The notes under the pieces were generated by a model. That model was not told the origin of the DNA and made no database searches. It saw only the letters and a list, made by a program, of their open reading frames with translations. Source: Deinandra increscens subsp. villosa (Eukaryota; Streptophyta; Magnoliopsida; Asterales; Asteraceae). Taken from it: DNA of 64,000 nt. Every line of letters starts with the position of its first letter. The first letter of the stretch is position 1. The DNA lies in NCBI GenBank assembly GCA_039602395.1, contig JBCNJP010000019.1, forward strand, positions 1,570,265 to 1,634,264. Direction: 5' to 3'. Position numbers and translations under genes: made by a program. Positions 20,701-32,961 of the stretch are shown piece after piece.

Positions 20701-22550
20701 AGTTTATGGATCCAAATATTATGTAAAATCCAAATGGCTTGGTAAGCTTTTTCCCTTGGGTTTTACTCCCACTCTTAATCACAAGCAGGGAGTGTAAAAT
20801 TCGGTCCAAACGGGTTGTAAGATCCGAACTTGTACATGTCCACAACCCGAGACACGATTCAAAATCAAAACTTTTGGCACCCAGAACCGTGTTTTACTCG
20901 ATATAAAAATAAGAGGAACCTTTCTACATATTTGTTTCATTCCATAAAAATTGTTGTCTATTGCCTAACACTGACCTGTAATGTATTTTAAACTAACCAT
21001 GTTTAACACGTGACCTTGGGTGAACCCAACCCTACTATTCTTGTTTTGTTTGACTTTGGGGTTGCAGAATACCAATTGAGTTCTCTTACATGCACATCAT
21101 GTGTATTTCATTTTATTGTAATCTTTTTTGTACAAATAGTATTGTATATGTTTCATCAAAAGAAAAAATATTTTTATTTAATTTACAGGAGAAATGACTT
21201 TCTCTGCAAATCTAACCATCTAATCTAGCCCTATCATGGTGTGTAATAAACGTTCTTGAGGGTTCTAGTTCCATAGTGGATATTGCTGTAGATTTAAGAT
21301 TAGATTTAAAAGACGTGAGTTAGCTGGTTATTTAAAAAATAATAGTTTAATGCGTACTATAACGCTTAATGTCATATCTGATATCTTTATGAAGATTACT
21401 CACATTCACTTTTAATTAACACACCATGTTGCTTGAGAAAGAAGTTATCAAAAGACAAGACTTGACCATGTAGCTTTAATTGTTCATCAAGTTTCTTCTA
21501 TCCATGGTTTTCTTGAAATTGTTATGAAAATCACATTGATACAACCTCTTGATAGCTCAATCCACCAATAAAATCTTTATAAAACAGGACCTGAGAGTTG
21601 AACATCAACATAACAGACACTAAAGGCCCTACTTCCGAAAGGCAAACATCTAATCTCCATCAAATCTTCACTTAATTATAGTCTGTAACTCTTAATTATA
21701 AATTAACACTCTTCAATTACCTATGATGGCTTTTCAAAAATCTTTATTCTGTTGTTCTCACAGGGGCCCTTGTTTGTCGCGAAAAGAACATGAATTTTTG
21801 ACTAATCATCGCGTTAATGTAATGATGATTGCCATAAAGATTTTCTTGTGGAAAACTCAAGCAATGGAGGCAGTTGGAATTTAGAAAAGTGGATCCGAAA
21901 GGAACAAGGCACCAAACTTGAACTTTTTGGCTAAGTCACAACTGTAGACTTGAACCAAATTCTCAATTTTCATTTTGTGGGTCCTGCCTTCATTTAATTT
22001 GTACCTACAGAAATTAAATTGGACACGTTATTGTATACATGTTTTTATGTGAAACCCAGAAAAGTAAATGCCTAAAAGATGAAAATAAAGAGAAAAAGCT
22101 CAACTGTAGTCTGTAGGTTAAGTTTTTAGTACCAAAAGTAACAAGTACTGAAGTACAGAAAACACTACACATGCAATATACCAAAATATTACTTTCATAC
22201 TTATACTACTTTGAAAGCTGTCAAACCCTAAAGTGGTTGCTTCATGAATCTTTTTCACCATATTGGTGTATAAGTGTGCTCAATACAAAACTACAATATG
22301 ATTATTTATATGTAGTATTGGCCATATACATTGGAAGAAAGAAAGAGAAACGGTTATACGGTTACATAGCTTATGTATCATAAATAAAGAAAAAAGTATA
22401 TATGTTTCATAATTCTTGCAATTATCTACTTAAAAATGGTTTTAGATTAGCAACCCTCATTGTTCTTGTGGTAAGTATATATATAGTAGGAAGTAAAAAC
22501 AAGTTGCACATTTCAAGTAGAATAAAATCATTGCAATGATGTACTTAGTT
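20701..22550. other. Gene-free intergenic region
   Basis: AT-rich DNA. Short frames at 21010-21228 and 22171-22383 have no recognisable domains. I see no element ends here. Confidence 0.45.
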
Positions 22551-22564
22551 TTTGCTGGTCCTTG

Positions 22565-22975
22565 AAGAGATATGATGATGGGCATAGGACATTTGCCCAT
22601 GAATAGTCCCTCGTTGTTACCTTTAGATCGTTTTTCTTCGAGACCATGTGTAATGGTCCTCCGACACATTGCGGTATATTATTAGGGTAAACAGGGTGTT
22701 GCCTGAATACCGCTCCACTACTAGAAAAGTAGAGTTTTTCCCATGAAATACCAATAAAATATATTTCCCATAGCTTAGCAATATGATGATGGGCATAGGA
22801 CATCTGCCCATGAATAGTCCATCATTGTTACCTTTCGATCTTTTTTCCTCGAGACCATGCACATTGTGGGTGTATTATTAGGGCAGACAGTGTGTTGCGT
22901 GAATACGGCTCCACTACGAGAAAAGTAGAGATTTTCCCATGAAATACCGATAAAATATATTTCCCACAGGTTAGT
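22565..22975. repeat. Tandem duplication of a 220-bp unit
   Basis: Two diverged direct copies, about 22565-22785 and 22786-22975. Each begins TATGATGATGGGCATAGGAC, passes through GAATAGTCC..GTTGTTACC and ACTAGAAAAGTAGAG, and ends AAAATATATTTCCCA. The stretch CACTACTAGAAAA in copy 1 resembles a CACTA transposon terminus, but no partner end was found. Overlapping minus-strand frames are shadows of the repeat. Confidence 0.75.
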
Positions 22976-23069
22976 GATAAATTTCTGGAAAAAAAAACCC
23001 ACAATTTCCGACAACATAGATAATAAGAAATCAACTTCGTGGTAAGTCTTTGTGATAATAGACGGAACA

Positions 23070-23440
23070 ATTTCATGGAGGAGTCACACAAGCAATAGTT
23101 AACAACAACCTCAAAAATGATGGCAAAATACATTGTTGTGTACAATGCAACTTGAACAGGTTTAAAGTTGTAAACTCCATATCACGGTCATTGAAGATTT
23201 ATTGTGATAACTAATATGTTGTAAGTTTCTCGAACAATAATAGTTGTTCTAGTAGAGTTGGATTATATCTCAATACAAAGTTCTTGTTCGTATGCAAACA
23301 TGTAGAAGAACATAATATTTGTATCAAATACATTAGCACTAAGAATATGTTTCTGGATCCAATTACTAATGGCCTACCACCCACATCCTTCAAGGAACTA
23401 GTAATGAGGATGAGTTTAGTAGAGATCTTGTATATTAGCA
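23070..23440 (+). pseudogene. Copia retrotransposon RNase H remnant
   Basis: Across two frames and several stops the C-terminal part of a Ty1/Copia polyprotein can be read: LTTTSKM with KYIVVYNAT, then KIYCDN, FSNNNS, CKHVEEHNICIKYISTKNMF and DPITNGLPPTSFKE. The order and spacing match the RNase H domain and its ADPLTKGLPP tail. It is a broken relic without LTRs nearby. Confidence 0.75.
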
Positions 23441-23893
23441 TACAGTGCGCATGAATGATTATTATGAGTTACTTTGAACGTTTGTTTTATCTATGTGCAC
23501 CTTATTATAGACAAATTTATTTAACTGGAAACTCAACCGGAAAAACATAAAATAGGGGAAAAAGAAGGTGGATGTGAGTTTTTCAAGTACGGTTTGGATG
23601 ACAACACGATGGAACTCGACCGAAGAGTTTCAATTGGTTTGGGTATTCGTTGACGTGTTGAAGGATCCAATAGTCAGTAAAATAGTCGGTAAGTTTTAGT
23701 TTATTTTATATTCATATATTTTTTAATTATTTGTATTTGTTTATAAGTAACGCTCAACCTAACGCATCATTCTGATTATTTGTTTTCAGTACGTTTACAA
23801 GCTGAACCAAACTGCTTGACTCATCTACAACAAAAGAAGACTGCTAAAATCGAATGAGCTTATTTCTTACTTTTTATCGACTAAGCTTCAAGT

Positions 23894-24170
23894 TTTTTTT
23901 TGAACTGCAACTCTAGTTACCCGAGGGTCTCATCATGGCAAACGATGTTACACACGACACGCTGCGACCACAGTCCGTGTAAGTAACCAGGACCTTCTGT
24001 GTTGCACATCCATCTCAAAGAAAACCCACCGCCCAAAGGCCCACTGTGGTAAAACCTCTGACCCGCCTTTATTATATTCTAAATTTTTTTTATCTTATGA
24101 GATTTGAATCATTTACCTCCGCATTATAAGTTAAAGGGATGTCCACTCCACCAAATGGTGGGAGATAACC
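23894..24170 (-). mobile_element. tRNA-derived SINE
   Basis: 277 bp on the minus strand, flanked by an 11-bp target duplication (AAGCTTCAAGT at 23883-23893 and 24171-24181), with a 3' A tail (poly-T at 23894). The 5' head has an A-box-like TTTGGTGGAGTGG and a B-box-like GATTCAAATCTC. The body matches the 32731-32961 copy (GGTTTTACCACAGTGGGC, CGTTTGCCA-GATGAGACC). Confidence 0.85.
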
Positions 24171-24300
24171 AAGCTTCAAGTAAGCTTAGAATTCTGAGTT
24201 TTTTTATTCATACCATACATAATTACATTCCTTACAACATAATGACATATATGTATGTGATATACTACAAAACCATATAAAACCAAAATTATAGGGTCCT

Positions 24301-24498
24301 GTTATTTGGACATGTCTGTTATTTTTTTACATCGAATATGCTGCATATTTTTTCTTTTTGGGACGCCGCCGACAAAAAATTCAGAGAGGGGCTGTACGAT
24401 TTGATTGATATATACGCGGCGTATAAGCACTTATCAGAGCTCAATCATTGCTTTTCAGAACCCCTATACGCTACGTATAAGGATGTCCAAATAATAAC
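24301..24498. mobile_element. Small TIR element (MITE-like)
   Basis: Starts GTTATTTGGACATG and ends with the inverted ATGTCCAAATAATAAC. The inside is GC-richer and has GCGGCGTATAAGC and TACGCTACGTATAAGG. No coding capacity; a clear target duplication was not found. Confidence 0.4.
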
Positions 24499-24499
24499 T

Positions 24500-25995
24500 T
24501 TTGTTTTTTTATGGATAGAGGAGGCCAAATAATAAGAAGTGTTTTCTTTATATTTATAATTATGTATCGAAAGAAAGCCATCAGTAACGGAAATTTGTTC
24601 ATTACCTAACGCCAAAAATATATCATTACTCCAATAAGAAATCATCACTAACCATGTTATATTATTATAATACCTTAAAAATATAAAACAATTATTACTT
24701 AATGTCGGCTAATAGTTTACTTTAAATACAAAAGCAAACAACCCGTCATTACTTGATTTACTGTACACCAAAGGGTCCGTCCTTACTTAATTTACTCTAG
24801 AGCAAAGGGTATTTAGTGTAGCTTTATTTATTTTAGATAATGCTTTGATAAGGGTTTATTTCTTGTGGTGAAAAAAAAAAGTTGGGTTTAAGTTTCTAAA
24901 GATATGGATAGTGCTCTATTTATCCTATAAAATTTATAAATTACTTTTTGTTTACTTTTGTAGGGGTTGGACAAAATAAAAAGTTTATTTTGTCAAAAAC
25001 AATATAAAAATAGTTGTTTTAACATAAAAAAAATAGAATGCAAAACAGTACAAATAATATTTTTTAACATAAAATAGTATAATTAGTTACAAGACAACAA
25101 AATTAATTATAAAACAGTACAGTTTTCACAAACTAGTACAATTTTTAAAAATAATAATAATTATAGTTCATTGATATATATGAAAAAATGCTCAATTTTA
25201 TGGTATAATTTTTATTAAAAACTATTGCCATATGAAAACGTTATAAACGTTTAAAAAAAAGTGAGGAAAACTTAATAAAAAAATCCATAAAAGAGGCGAT
25301 ACCTAAAATCCCCTTCCACCTCATATTTTTCTCTTATTTTTTTTACTTGATTCTAAATCATTTATTTATAAAAAATAATGGTTTAGGTATCTTCCTATTT
25401 TTTTTATAGACAAAATGCGTTTTTTAATAAATCTAACCTGTACTTTTATAATATATTAGACAATGTTAAAAACTATATACTATACTGGTTAAATAAAAAC
25501 AATAATTTATTAATTATGAGGTTATGTTTCCTTATCTTTTATTCCATTAGTGGGTTGATAAATATTCGTTTATGGGCTGCTGATATAGTTCTTTCATGGG
25601 CTGCCACAATGACAAACAAAATTAATTCATTAACACATGATCCTGATATAGTGTTTTTCCTTTGCTTAATAATGGTAAAGTGTCTTTGTTTTTTTATAGT
25701 GTCTTCGTTGTTTCGGTTTATTTTATTTATTTATTTATTTATTTTATATCTTTAACACATAAAGATATTTTTTCCTCCCTCGCCCTTATGGCAACATACA
25801 GGTTCTCGAAACCTAGATCTATACTAAATCAAACGATATCAATTGAAATCCATTATTAGTTTGGCTTGAACAATTGAAATCTTATTTTTAACTAGAGATT
25901 CACCGCTCTAACTTCTAACTTGGCACCCACCCTTCAATATTCTTACCTGTCTATTGAACACTCCCTTTCTTTGTATAAATTTATAAATTACTTTT
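24500..25995. other. Gene-free AT-rich region
   Basis: Long A and T tracts, with degenerate similarity between 25200-25290 and 35220-35340 (a TAATTTTTATTAA..GTTATAAACGTTT-like block). Hydrophobic frames at 25516-25859 arise from T-rich repeats. Confidence 0.45.
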
Positions 25996-25999
25996 TTTT

Positions 26000-26890
26000 A
26001 AACAAGTTGGTGACCTGCCCTTCTTCGCGGCGGCCACCCATTTACCAGTTACTTTAAATAAAAAATGTTTTAGTGTGGTCATAGTATAAAACTATAAAGA
26101 AGTAGTGACTAAAATCGAAAACTCTAAAAGTATAATTATAAAATAAAGTAGAAAAGTTAAGAAGTATAAAACGTAAAAGTCTAAAAGTTTCATGGTAAAA
26201 GTATAAAACTATAAAAGTATACTAAAAGACGAAAGTAGAAGAGTTAAAGAGTATAAACGTAAAAGTATAATAAGTCGAAAACTCTAACTTAAAACAAAAA
26301 TAAAAAAAATAAAAAAAAAGTGAAAAACTTAAGGGTATAAAAAGTAACCAAAGTAGAAACTATAAAAAAAAGAAGTCGTGTTCAAAGCTAAGGGAAACAA
26401 AACGTAAAAGTTTAAAAGTTTTGTAGTCAAAGTATAAAACTATAAAAAGGTTGTGGCCAAAGTCGAAAATTCTAAAAGTATACTAAAAACGAAAGTACAA
26501 AAGTTAAGTGGTTTAAATTGTAAAAGTCTAAAAGTTTCGTGATCAAAAGATAAAACTATAAAAAGTATATTAAAAATGAAAGTATAAAAGTTAAGATGTA
26601 TGAAACATAAAATTTTAAAAGTCACGTAGTTAAAGTATTAAATTAAAAAGTAATACTGGCCAAAGTATAAAAAAATAAAAAATAAAAGACGTGGACCAAA
26701 AGTGTACAAATCAGAAAATCTTTGTGGCCAAAATTAAAAAAAAACTAAAACTTTTAAAAGACTTAAGTGAATAAAAGTTAAAAGTTTTATGTCCTAAACA
26801 AAATAAACTAAAAAAATACGTGGCCTAAACAAAAGAAACTAAAAAGTTACTATTCAACTACCAAATTCTATTGTATTATATATAAATCAA
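26000..26890 (-). mobile_element. A-rich Helitron-like element, copy 1
   Basis: A GC-rich stem motif (CTTCGCGGCGGCCACCCATTT, 26022-26042) at the left is followed by about 850 bp of A-rich DNA built from TAAAAGTATAAAACTATAAA-like units with GTCGAAAACTCTAAAAG. The right end, ATTGTATTATATATAAATC, matches that of copy 2. The shared ends with different interiors fit two members of one Helitron-like family in minus orientation. The terminal CTTG is not the standard CTRR. Confidence 0.4.
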
Positions 26891-27354
26891 AGGAACAAAA
26901 AACATATTATTTTATTTTATATTTTATACTTAGAATTAATCAGAGGAACAAAGAACATAAAAAAAGTAAAAAAATTTGGGATTTTTTTGTTAATTTTAGA
27001 ATCTTATTCAGACGTCCAACCAAACAGCTCTTTACTGGTTCAACACTTACTGGTTCAGAGTTTCTTTTTCAATCAGACATCTTAATGGTTTAGCACTTAA
27101 TAAAACAGACGATACCAAACAGCCCCTCAGTGTTTCTTGTATCAAAATTCTTAATAAAAGGTTTAAGCTATTTCCTTTTTAATCGTGAGCGTGTCTCGGG
27201 TACCAATTTCACTTTGAAAAATATCCCTCTTTTCGTTTGTGAGTTGGTTGTGAGCACTAATTCATTGAGTTTTTTTACGTGTGTAAGTATGAGTGTTGAG
27301 TAACTTTTAACTAATTGATATGTGATAGCATACCAATTAATTTGATTTTTTATT

Positions 27355-27870
27355 TTTACAAGATGGTGACCCGCCCGCGCTTCGCGGCGGACCACCCATT
27401 TTCCAAAACGCCGTGTTCAAAGTTAAAAACTCTAAAAGTGATCTAAAAGTTGACCACCTATGCTTAAGCCGAAAAAAATACCACATGTACATGACATGTG
27501 GCCTGACACTCATTTTTTAAAAAGTCGTGACCAAAGTCGAAAACTCTAAAATTGGTCTAAAAGTTGACCACCTGCGCTTAAGTCTGGAAAAAAATGTCAC
27601 ATGTCCATGACACGTGGCCTAACATGTATCGCAACAATATTGGCCTAGATATGACACGTGGCCTAGTGACCACGTGTCGCCACATGTGGCCTAACACATA
27701 ACCACGTGTCGCAAAAGTATTGGTCTAGATATGACACGTGGCATAACACGTGTCCACGTGTCACCACGTGGCTTAACACGTGGCCACGTGTCACATAACC
27801 ATTGGCCCCTAGATATGAATAGTAAATGTTGTGTCACAGCCTCTCATTTCTTATTGTAATATATATAAAT
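27355..27870 (-). mobile_element. Helitron-like element, copy 2, with CACGTG array
   Basis: Left motif GGTGACCCGCCCGCGCTTCG at 27364-27383 then CGGCGGACCACCCATTTTCC. The right end ATTGTAATATATATAAATA matches copy 1. The interior holds the GTCGAAAACTCTAAAA text shared with copy 1 and a cluster of CACGTG palindromes. Confidence 0.4.
27611..27790. promoter_or_regulatory. Array of ten CACGTG (G-box) palindromes
   Basis: CACGTG occurs at 27611, 27655, 27671, 27703, 27735, 27747, 27755, 27765, 27777 and 27785, ten times in 180 bp, mostly as ACACGTGGC or CCACGTGTC. These are the core and flanks bound by plant bZIP and bHLH factors (ABRE/G-box). No gene start lies close by, so a regulatory role is only possible, not shown. 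Confidence 0.6.
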
Positions 27871-28017
27871 AAATGTATCTATTTTTATATAATTAATAAT
27901 ATCAAACGAGAAACATACACGACTCAAGTCATCATGCAGGGAAGGCGAGCAACAAGCTGTGCCACCAGCCCTTTTTGAATAACAAAACCTAGACGTATAA
28001 AAACAACGTTCATTAGT

Positions 28018-28422
28018 CTAGAAGTCGCAAACGTGTTGGGCTTTTGGTGGGGTGGTGTCCTTGTTAGTGAAACAGCTTAGATCAAAACCCAGAAATATGT
28101 CATGGAGACCAGCCAGAGCATCCTCGTACTCGGAGTCCATGCCGCAAACCCCACTATCATGTAGGATATGGTCTTGCAGCGCCCAGGATTGGGCACGCGA
28201 CGCCACAAAGGTGTATGACAACGCCTCGACCGGCGAATACACACCACACACGAAAATCTCCTCGATAGCCGACCGCATATCCTTATCGAAGCCAACCGCA
28301 GCCGCCATCATATAAGTAAGGGGACAGGTTCTTAAGCCAAAGAAAAGCTTGGCGATACCTATACACGAACGAAGCAGGAGAAGTTTAAATTGCGGGTCAC
28401 GCAGCTTAAGGAGGAGGCGCAT
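28018..28422 (-). pseudogene. Retroelement reverse-transcriptase-linked C-terminal fragment
   Basis: A frame of 134 residues. LRDPQFKLLLLRSCIGIAKL, FFGLRTCPL and YTFVASRAQSWALQDHILHD recall a protein region that follows the reverse transcriptase in a plant retroelement family common in Asteraceae annotations (from memory). An internal block expected between IFVCG and YSPVEAL appears deleted, and the N-terminal enzyme is absent. Treated as a fragment. Confidence 0.5.
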
Positions 28423-28429
28423 AAGATCT

Positions 28430-30420
28430 GCGGTAGTAGTCGCCCTCCTCTCGGCGAACCCTTGTAAAACAACCGTTCTCGTTACTACAATGTGAACTGT
28501 GAAGGCCGAAGGGTGCCCATATTCTAGATTTACATTACTTATAATTTCTAAAAGAAAAAAAAAATACTAAGCTACGATTCCAATTTTAAATAGATAACTC
28601 AAGAAATTAACCGTATAAGTATTTATATAAATTTATTTAAACTTTAATATATAAAACCATTTTAACTCCAGTTACATATGCAAACACCAATTTATGGTAT
28701 GTGCATCAACTTTATACATGCCACTAAAGTTGCTGATTGGTCAACCTCTGAAATGTATGGCACCCATGCATTCGTTTTCACAAACATGATGTACTCTTGG
28801 CTAATATTCACTTTCATCATACATACACATGGACGGTGGACCTCACTCGTCGGCCCAATCATTCTATCCGGTCCTCACTCATCAGCCCAATCATTCTATC
28901 CAAACCCATTCATTCGATACACTTGTATATATGCATATACATACTATGGAAATACAAGATCCCGTGATCACTCATTTTTGTTCCCATTATGTATGGGAAA
29001 TTTCAACTGAATCTAGTTGATATCCATCTACATGGATTTTTGTCAATAGTCATGGCTCCTAACAAGCTATTTGACAATTATTGTAATTTGTAAACCAATG
29101 TTTCGATTGATATTGACCGATCATACGATTCTAGTTGTAGTGTGTGTGTATATATATATATTTATATATATGTGTGTGTGTGTCTTTTTGTCACCTGAAG
29201 TTATATCCACAAATCTCAAAGCATATTCAGCCCACAACTTGTTCTCCATCTTGAACAAACCCATTGAATCTTAGCCAAGAAATTAGCATTTATGAACATG
29301 ATAAGTTTAGACAAAGAGAAATGGGCACCAACACTTGTAAGTATGTGACTAGCTGGAGCCAAGTGACTTGCATTTTTAGTAGCAAACACAACCCATGAGG
29401 GAACTGGTTAGGTTTTGTAATGTTTAGTTTATTTGGTGTAAGTATGGCCACCCATTTCGTGATCAAGATAATATTTGTACTTTTAGACGCGATTCTTGGT
29501 GGATGTATCATGCATTATTTGAGAAAATTAATGCAAATCCAACGGGTTACGTTTGAGTTTTTGTTGGTTTTCTGCCGTTATCCCATTCCGCATGTAACAG
29601 ATTCTCAGAGTTAAAAGAATATGTATTAAGTTGAATGGTGTTTTGGTGTCTCCCAAAGGAAACAAGTAGAACACATCTGTAGATCTCAGTTGAGATTTTA
29701 GGAGGCAAAAACTGCAAACCACCCATGCTACTGCAGAAACACAACTCACCAATTGCTACTATTTAAATTCTATCAACTTGCAACAAAATGACCCCAAAAA
29801 GGGCAATAAGTAACTAATCAAGATTTCCAAAAGTTATATATTAAAATAAAGAAGCTTTTTTTAGTTCTAATCAAGATTTAGATCTAATTACACGCAATCA
29901 TTGGTGGCAAGGGTTTAAGATTTAGATTCAAATATGGAGAATTTAATAGTAGTGGTTTAAGATTAGGCCCATGGTTTTACTTACACACCTTAAAAAAACA
30001 CCAACTTGAAAACTCTAGTGATAATTAAAAACATGTTTTTGCTGGATTAATGTCAGCCCTAACATGGTTTTGCCGATAAGGAATTCTAGCAAATTAATTT
30101 TTAAATAATACTTAAATTAATCAAGTAATTAATTCATGGAAGCTTGCAATTGTCCATCAGCTAAAGAACATTACAGCTAATAAAGAATGCCTACATTGGT
30201 GGAGAAGCTCCATGGAAACCGTTGCATTAGTTGCCAACCAGTTCATTATAGTTTTATCTTCAAGCAAGTGTTCTTCATACCCCCTACATATATTCTTGTA
30301 AACTCTTTATAAATTGGAAAATAAATATAACCTAACTAACTTTCAAATTAAGTAACATCGTGTTTGACAAATTTAATTAAGTGGATAAGTACGGACCATT
30401 AATCGTTCTACATAACTGTA
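28430..30420. other. Gene-free intergenic region
   Basis: Contains a 30-bp direct repeat (GCCCAATCATTCTATCC at 28853 and 28886) and a GT/TA microsatellite at 29140-29183. Short frames here show no domain. Confidence 0.45.
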
Positions 30421-30429
30421 ATTTTTTTC

Positions 30430-30550
30430 TTAAGGACTTATAATCTACTTTTAAACTCACCTAACTTGGTTGCTTCAGGATTGGAACCCTTACCTCTAAA
30501 CGAGGGGCATCAGTTACACACGAAGAGTCCAAGCTACCAATGGGAACAAA
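30430..30550 (-). mobile_element. SINE-like tRNA-derived fragment
   Basis: On the minus strand ATTGGTAGCTTGGACTC (A-box-like) is followed about 45 bases later by GGGTTCCAATCC (B-box-like), then a short A-rich tail. The arrangement matches a tRNA-derived SINE head. No target duplication is obvious. Confidence 0.4.
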
Positions 30551-30809
30551 TACCCATTGAGGGAAAGTTCATTGTAAACTGTTTAAAAGAGTAAAATCGT
30601 AGAACCCTTATTTCGCATATCAAATTAATCTATTTTACATCTGAAATAACTCTATTATGCATGCGAAATTCAGGGAAAAAATAAAAAATGAAGAAAAAAG
30701 TTAATCATAGCCATTAGGTGAACATCAGGTGAACAAATCCAATAGGCCCAGATGGATGCATGCTTACAGTTCTAAGCTTTTTAAAGTGTCTACAATTAAT
30801 CTCCGACTA

Positions 30810-31622
30810 GGGTGTTCAATATACGAATTGGATTCAAAAAATTCAAAATTCGACTTGGTTAGATTCGAAAATTATTGGTTCGAAATTTCAAATTCAAATT
30901 CGGTTCAACTCGATGTCTTATCAAGTCGAACTTCGAATTGATTTAGAATTTGAATCTCAAATTCGAATTAGACATATTCATACACACATATATACACTAT
31001 ACATTTATTTTATATATAAACAATTATAAATAAGTATCCAAATATATTAAATTATTTTTAACGGACAACTCTTCATTTACACCTATTTAAAATCTTTACA
31101 AAATTTAGCTATTTAAAATATTCTAATTTAAAAACACGTATTTCTAATTCATACTCAGAAATTTGGCATTATGTGGATTCACCCAATCATCATCATTTTC
31201 CAAATGATTTAATGCTATAATGTTATATAACTACTTTGTTATATAAATGTATAATAAAATTGTAAATCTTGTGTTTTCTGGTGACGCTTAAGTTGAATTT
31301 TTGAATGATAAGTTATATGTCACGATAATTGAACAAAATTGTTTTAAATATGAATATTTTAAACATTAAACTAAGTTTTGTCTAATTTGAACGTTTCAGT
31401 TTTGAATGTTAAACTATGATTTGTTCATTGACTTTACTAAAATACCCTTTAATTTCTTCGAATCTGATTCGGATTCGATTTGAATTAATCCCATTCCAAT
31501 TCGATTCGAATTCAGTCTTCAAATTAGAATTGAATTCGAATCCAAGTTTTAAAAATTGAAACTCGAATAATTTAATTAGATTAAGTCGTGTATTCAAAAT
31601 TCGATTCGTTGAACACCCCTAC
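30810..31622. mobile_element. 813-bp TIR element with 9-bp target duplication
   Basis: Left end GGGTGTTCAA, right end TTGAACACCCCTAC, flanked by CTCCGACTA at 30801-30809 and 31623-31631. Both ends are built from ATTCGAATT-like palindromic text; the middle is AT-rich and non-coding. The duplication length suggests a Mutator-type or related element; the superfamily is uncertain. Confidence 0.7.
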
Positions 31623-32363
31623 CTCCGACTACTCATTGATATATATTAATTGTTAATTAACTTATTAAAAAATGTCAACTTTAAATTCAACAAATTGATC
31701 ACTTATCCAATTTGAGTAATATCATAGAAAATTAATTTTTTAGAGTAAATTACAGATTACGTCTTTTATAGTTATTGAAATTATGGATTTTAACATTTTT
31801 TGAAACTAATTACATGAAACAACTTTTAAAGTTATTTTCTTTTCAGAAATGGACATTTTCACTAACTGGCATCCAAATTATCTGTTAAGTGGGCACATGA
31901 TTGGCACATGCTAGGGTAAAATGGTAATTTTACTCTTAAAAACACCCATGCACCTATACTCCTGATTGTTGTGATAAACTCTTAAAATTTAATAAACCAT
32001 TATTTCTTTTGAATGGCGATTCCATAAACCCACCCCCTGATTAAATGCTTGCTCTTCCAAGAAATTGAGAACCATGGAAAAATCAAGCATTCGCTCATCA
32101 CTCCTTCCAAATGAAGTTGAATCTATATACTGTAAGTTTATGAATGTTGCTCCTTTGAATTTAGTTTTAAGGAATAGAGATTCAATTTTATGTTACTGTT
32201 ACATAATGGGGGCAAATTACTCATCTTGATCAAGTATTAAAATCGATTTTTAAAAAAAAGATGTCCATGTTAGTTTTAAGGAAAATGATTCTTTGTGTAC
32301 TTGTAATTGGGGGCGGATCGAGATGATTGGAATGCACGGAAATGAAGGGATTGAGATTTTGAA

Positions 32364-32368
<5 letters not shown>

Positions 32369-32440
<72 letters not shown>
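32369..32440. repeat. GA microsatellite
   Basis: About 35 GA units inside the second Mutator-like element. Frames through it encode alternating Glu-Arg or Ser-Leu and are not genes. Confidence 0.95.
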
Positions 32441-32442
<2 letters not shown>

Positions 32443-32730
32443 TGGTTCACGGTTCACTGGATCGAGATAGATGAATGTGTTGGAGATTTGAAATATAGAA
32501 AAAAGAGATAATGGTTCCAAATTTTAAAAAAGTAAAGAACCTATAAATTGGGTCTTTATAAAGGAAAGAAGATGAAAGTGAGATTGTTGCTTTTTAAAAA
32601 ACAAAAATAAAATAAAATAACGACCAGGAGTATAGGTTGTCGGTTTTTTTAAGGGTAAAATTACCATTTCACACTAGCATGTGCCAATCATGTGCCCATT
32701 TAATGGTTAATTTGGATGTCAGTTAGTGAA

Positions 32731-32961
32731 GGTCAAGGGTTCAAATCCCACCAGACACAAAAAATGAATGATGAATTAAAAAGAGGTGGGTCAGAGGTTT
32801 TACCACAGTGGGCCTTAAGGCGGTGGGTTTCCTCTGGGATGGATGTGCAACATAGAGGGTCTTGGTTACTCGCACGGTCTGTGGTCGCAGCGTTTCGTGG
32901 GTAGCATCGTTTGCCAGGATGAGACCCCCGAGTAACCGAGTGTTTGCCGTTAAAAAAAAAA
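32731..32961 (+). mobile_element. tRNA-derived SINE, 5' truncated
   Basis: Flanked by AGTTAGTGAA at 32721-32730 and 32962-32971, with a poly-A tail and a B-box GGTTCAAATCC at 32738-32748. The A-box part seen in the 23894-24170 copy is missing. It interrupts the right TIR of the Mutator-like element, so it is younger than that element. Confidence 0.85.

Noticed and set aside
22457..23145. Several overlapping minus-strand frames of 70-105 codons
   Set aside because: Two diverged copies of one tandem unit give parallel frames; no domain and no start context.
25516..25859. Hydrophobic frames suggesting membrane segments
   Set aside because: They arise from TTTATTTATTTA-type repeats and have no start or conservation support.
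27600..27800. CRISPR-like spaced repeats
   Set aside because: Eukaryotic DNA with irregular spacing; better described as a CACGTG cluster.
32230..32520. Overlapping frames of Ser-Leu and Glu-Arg repeats
   Set aside because: Six-frame shadows of the GA microsatellite inside a transposable element.
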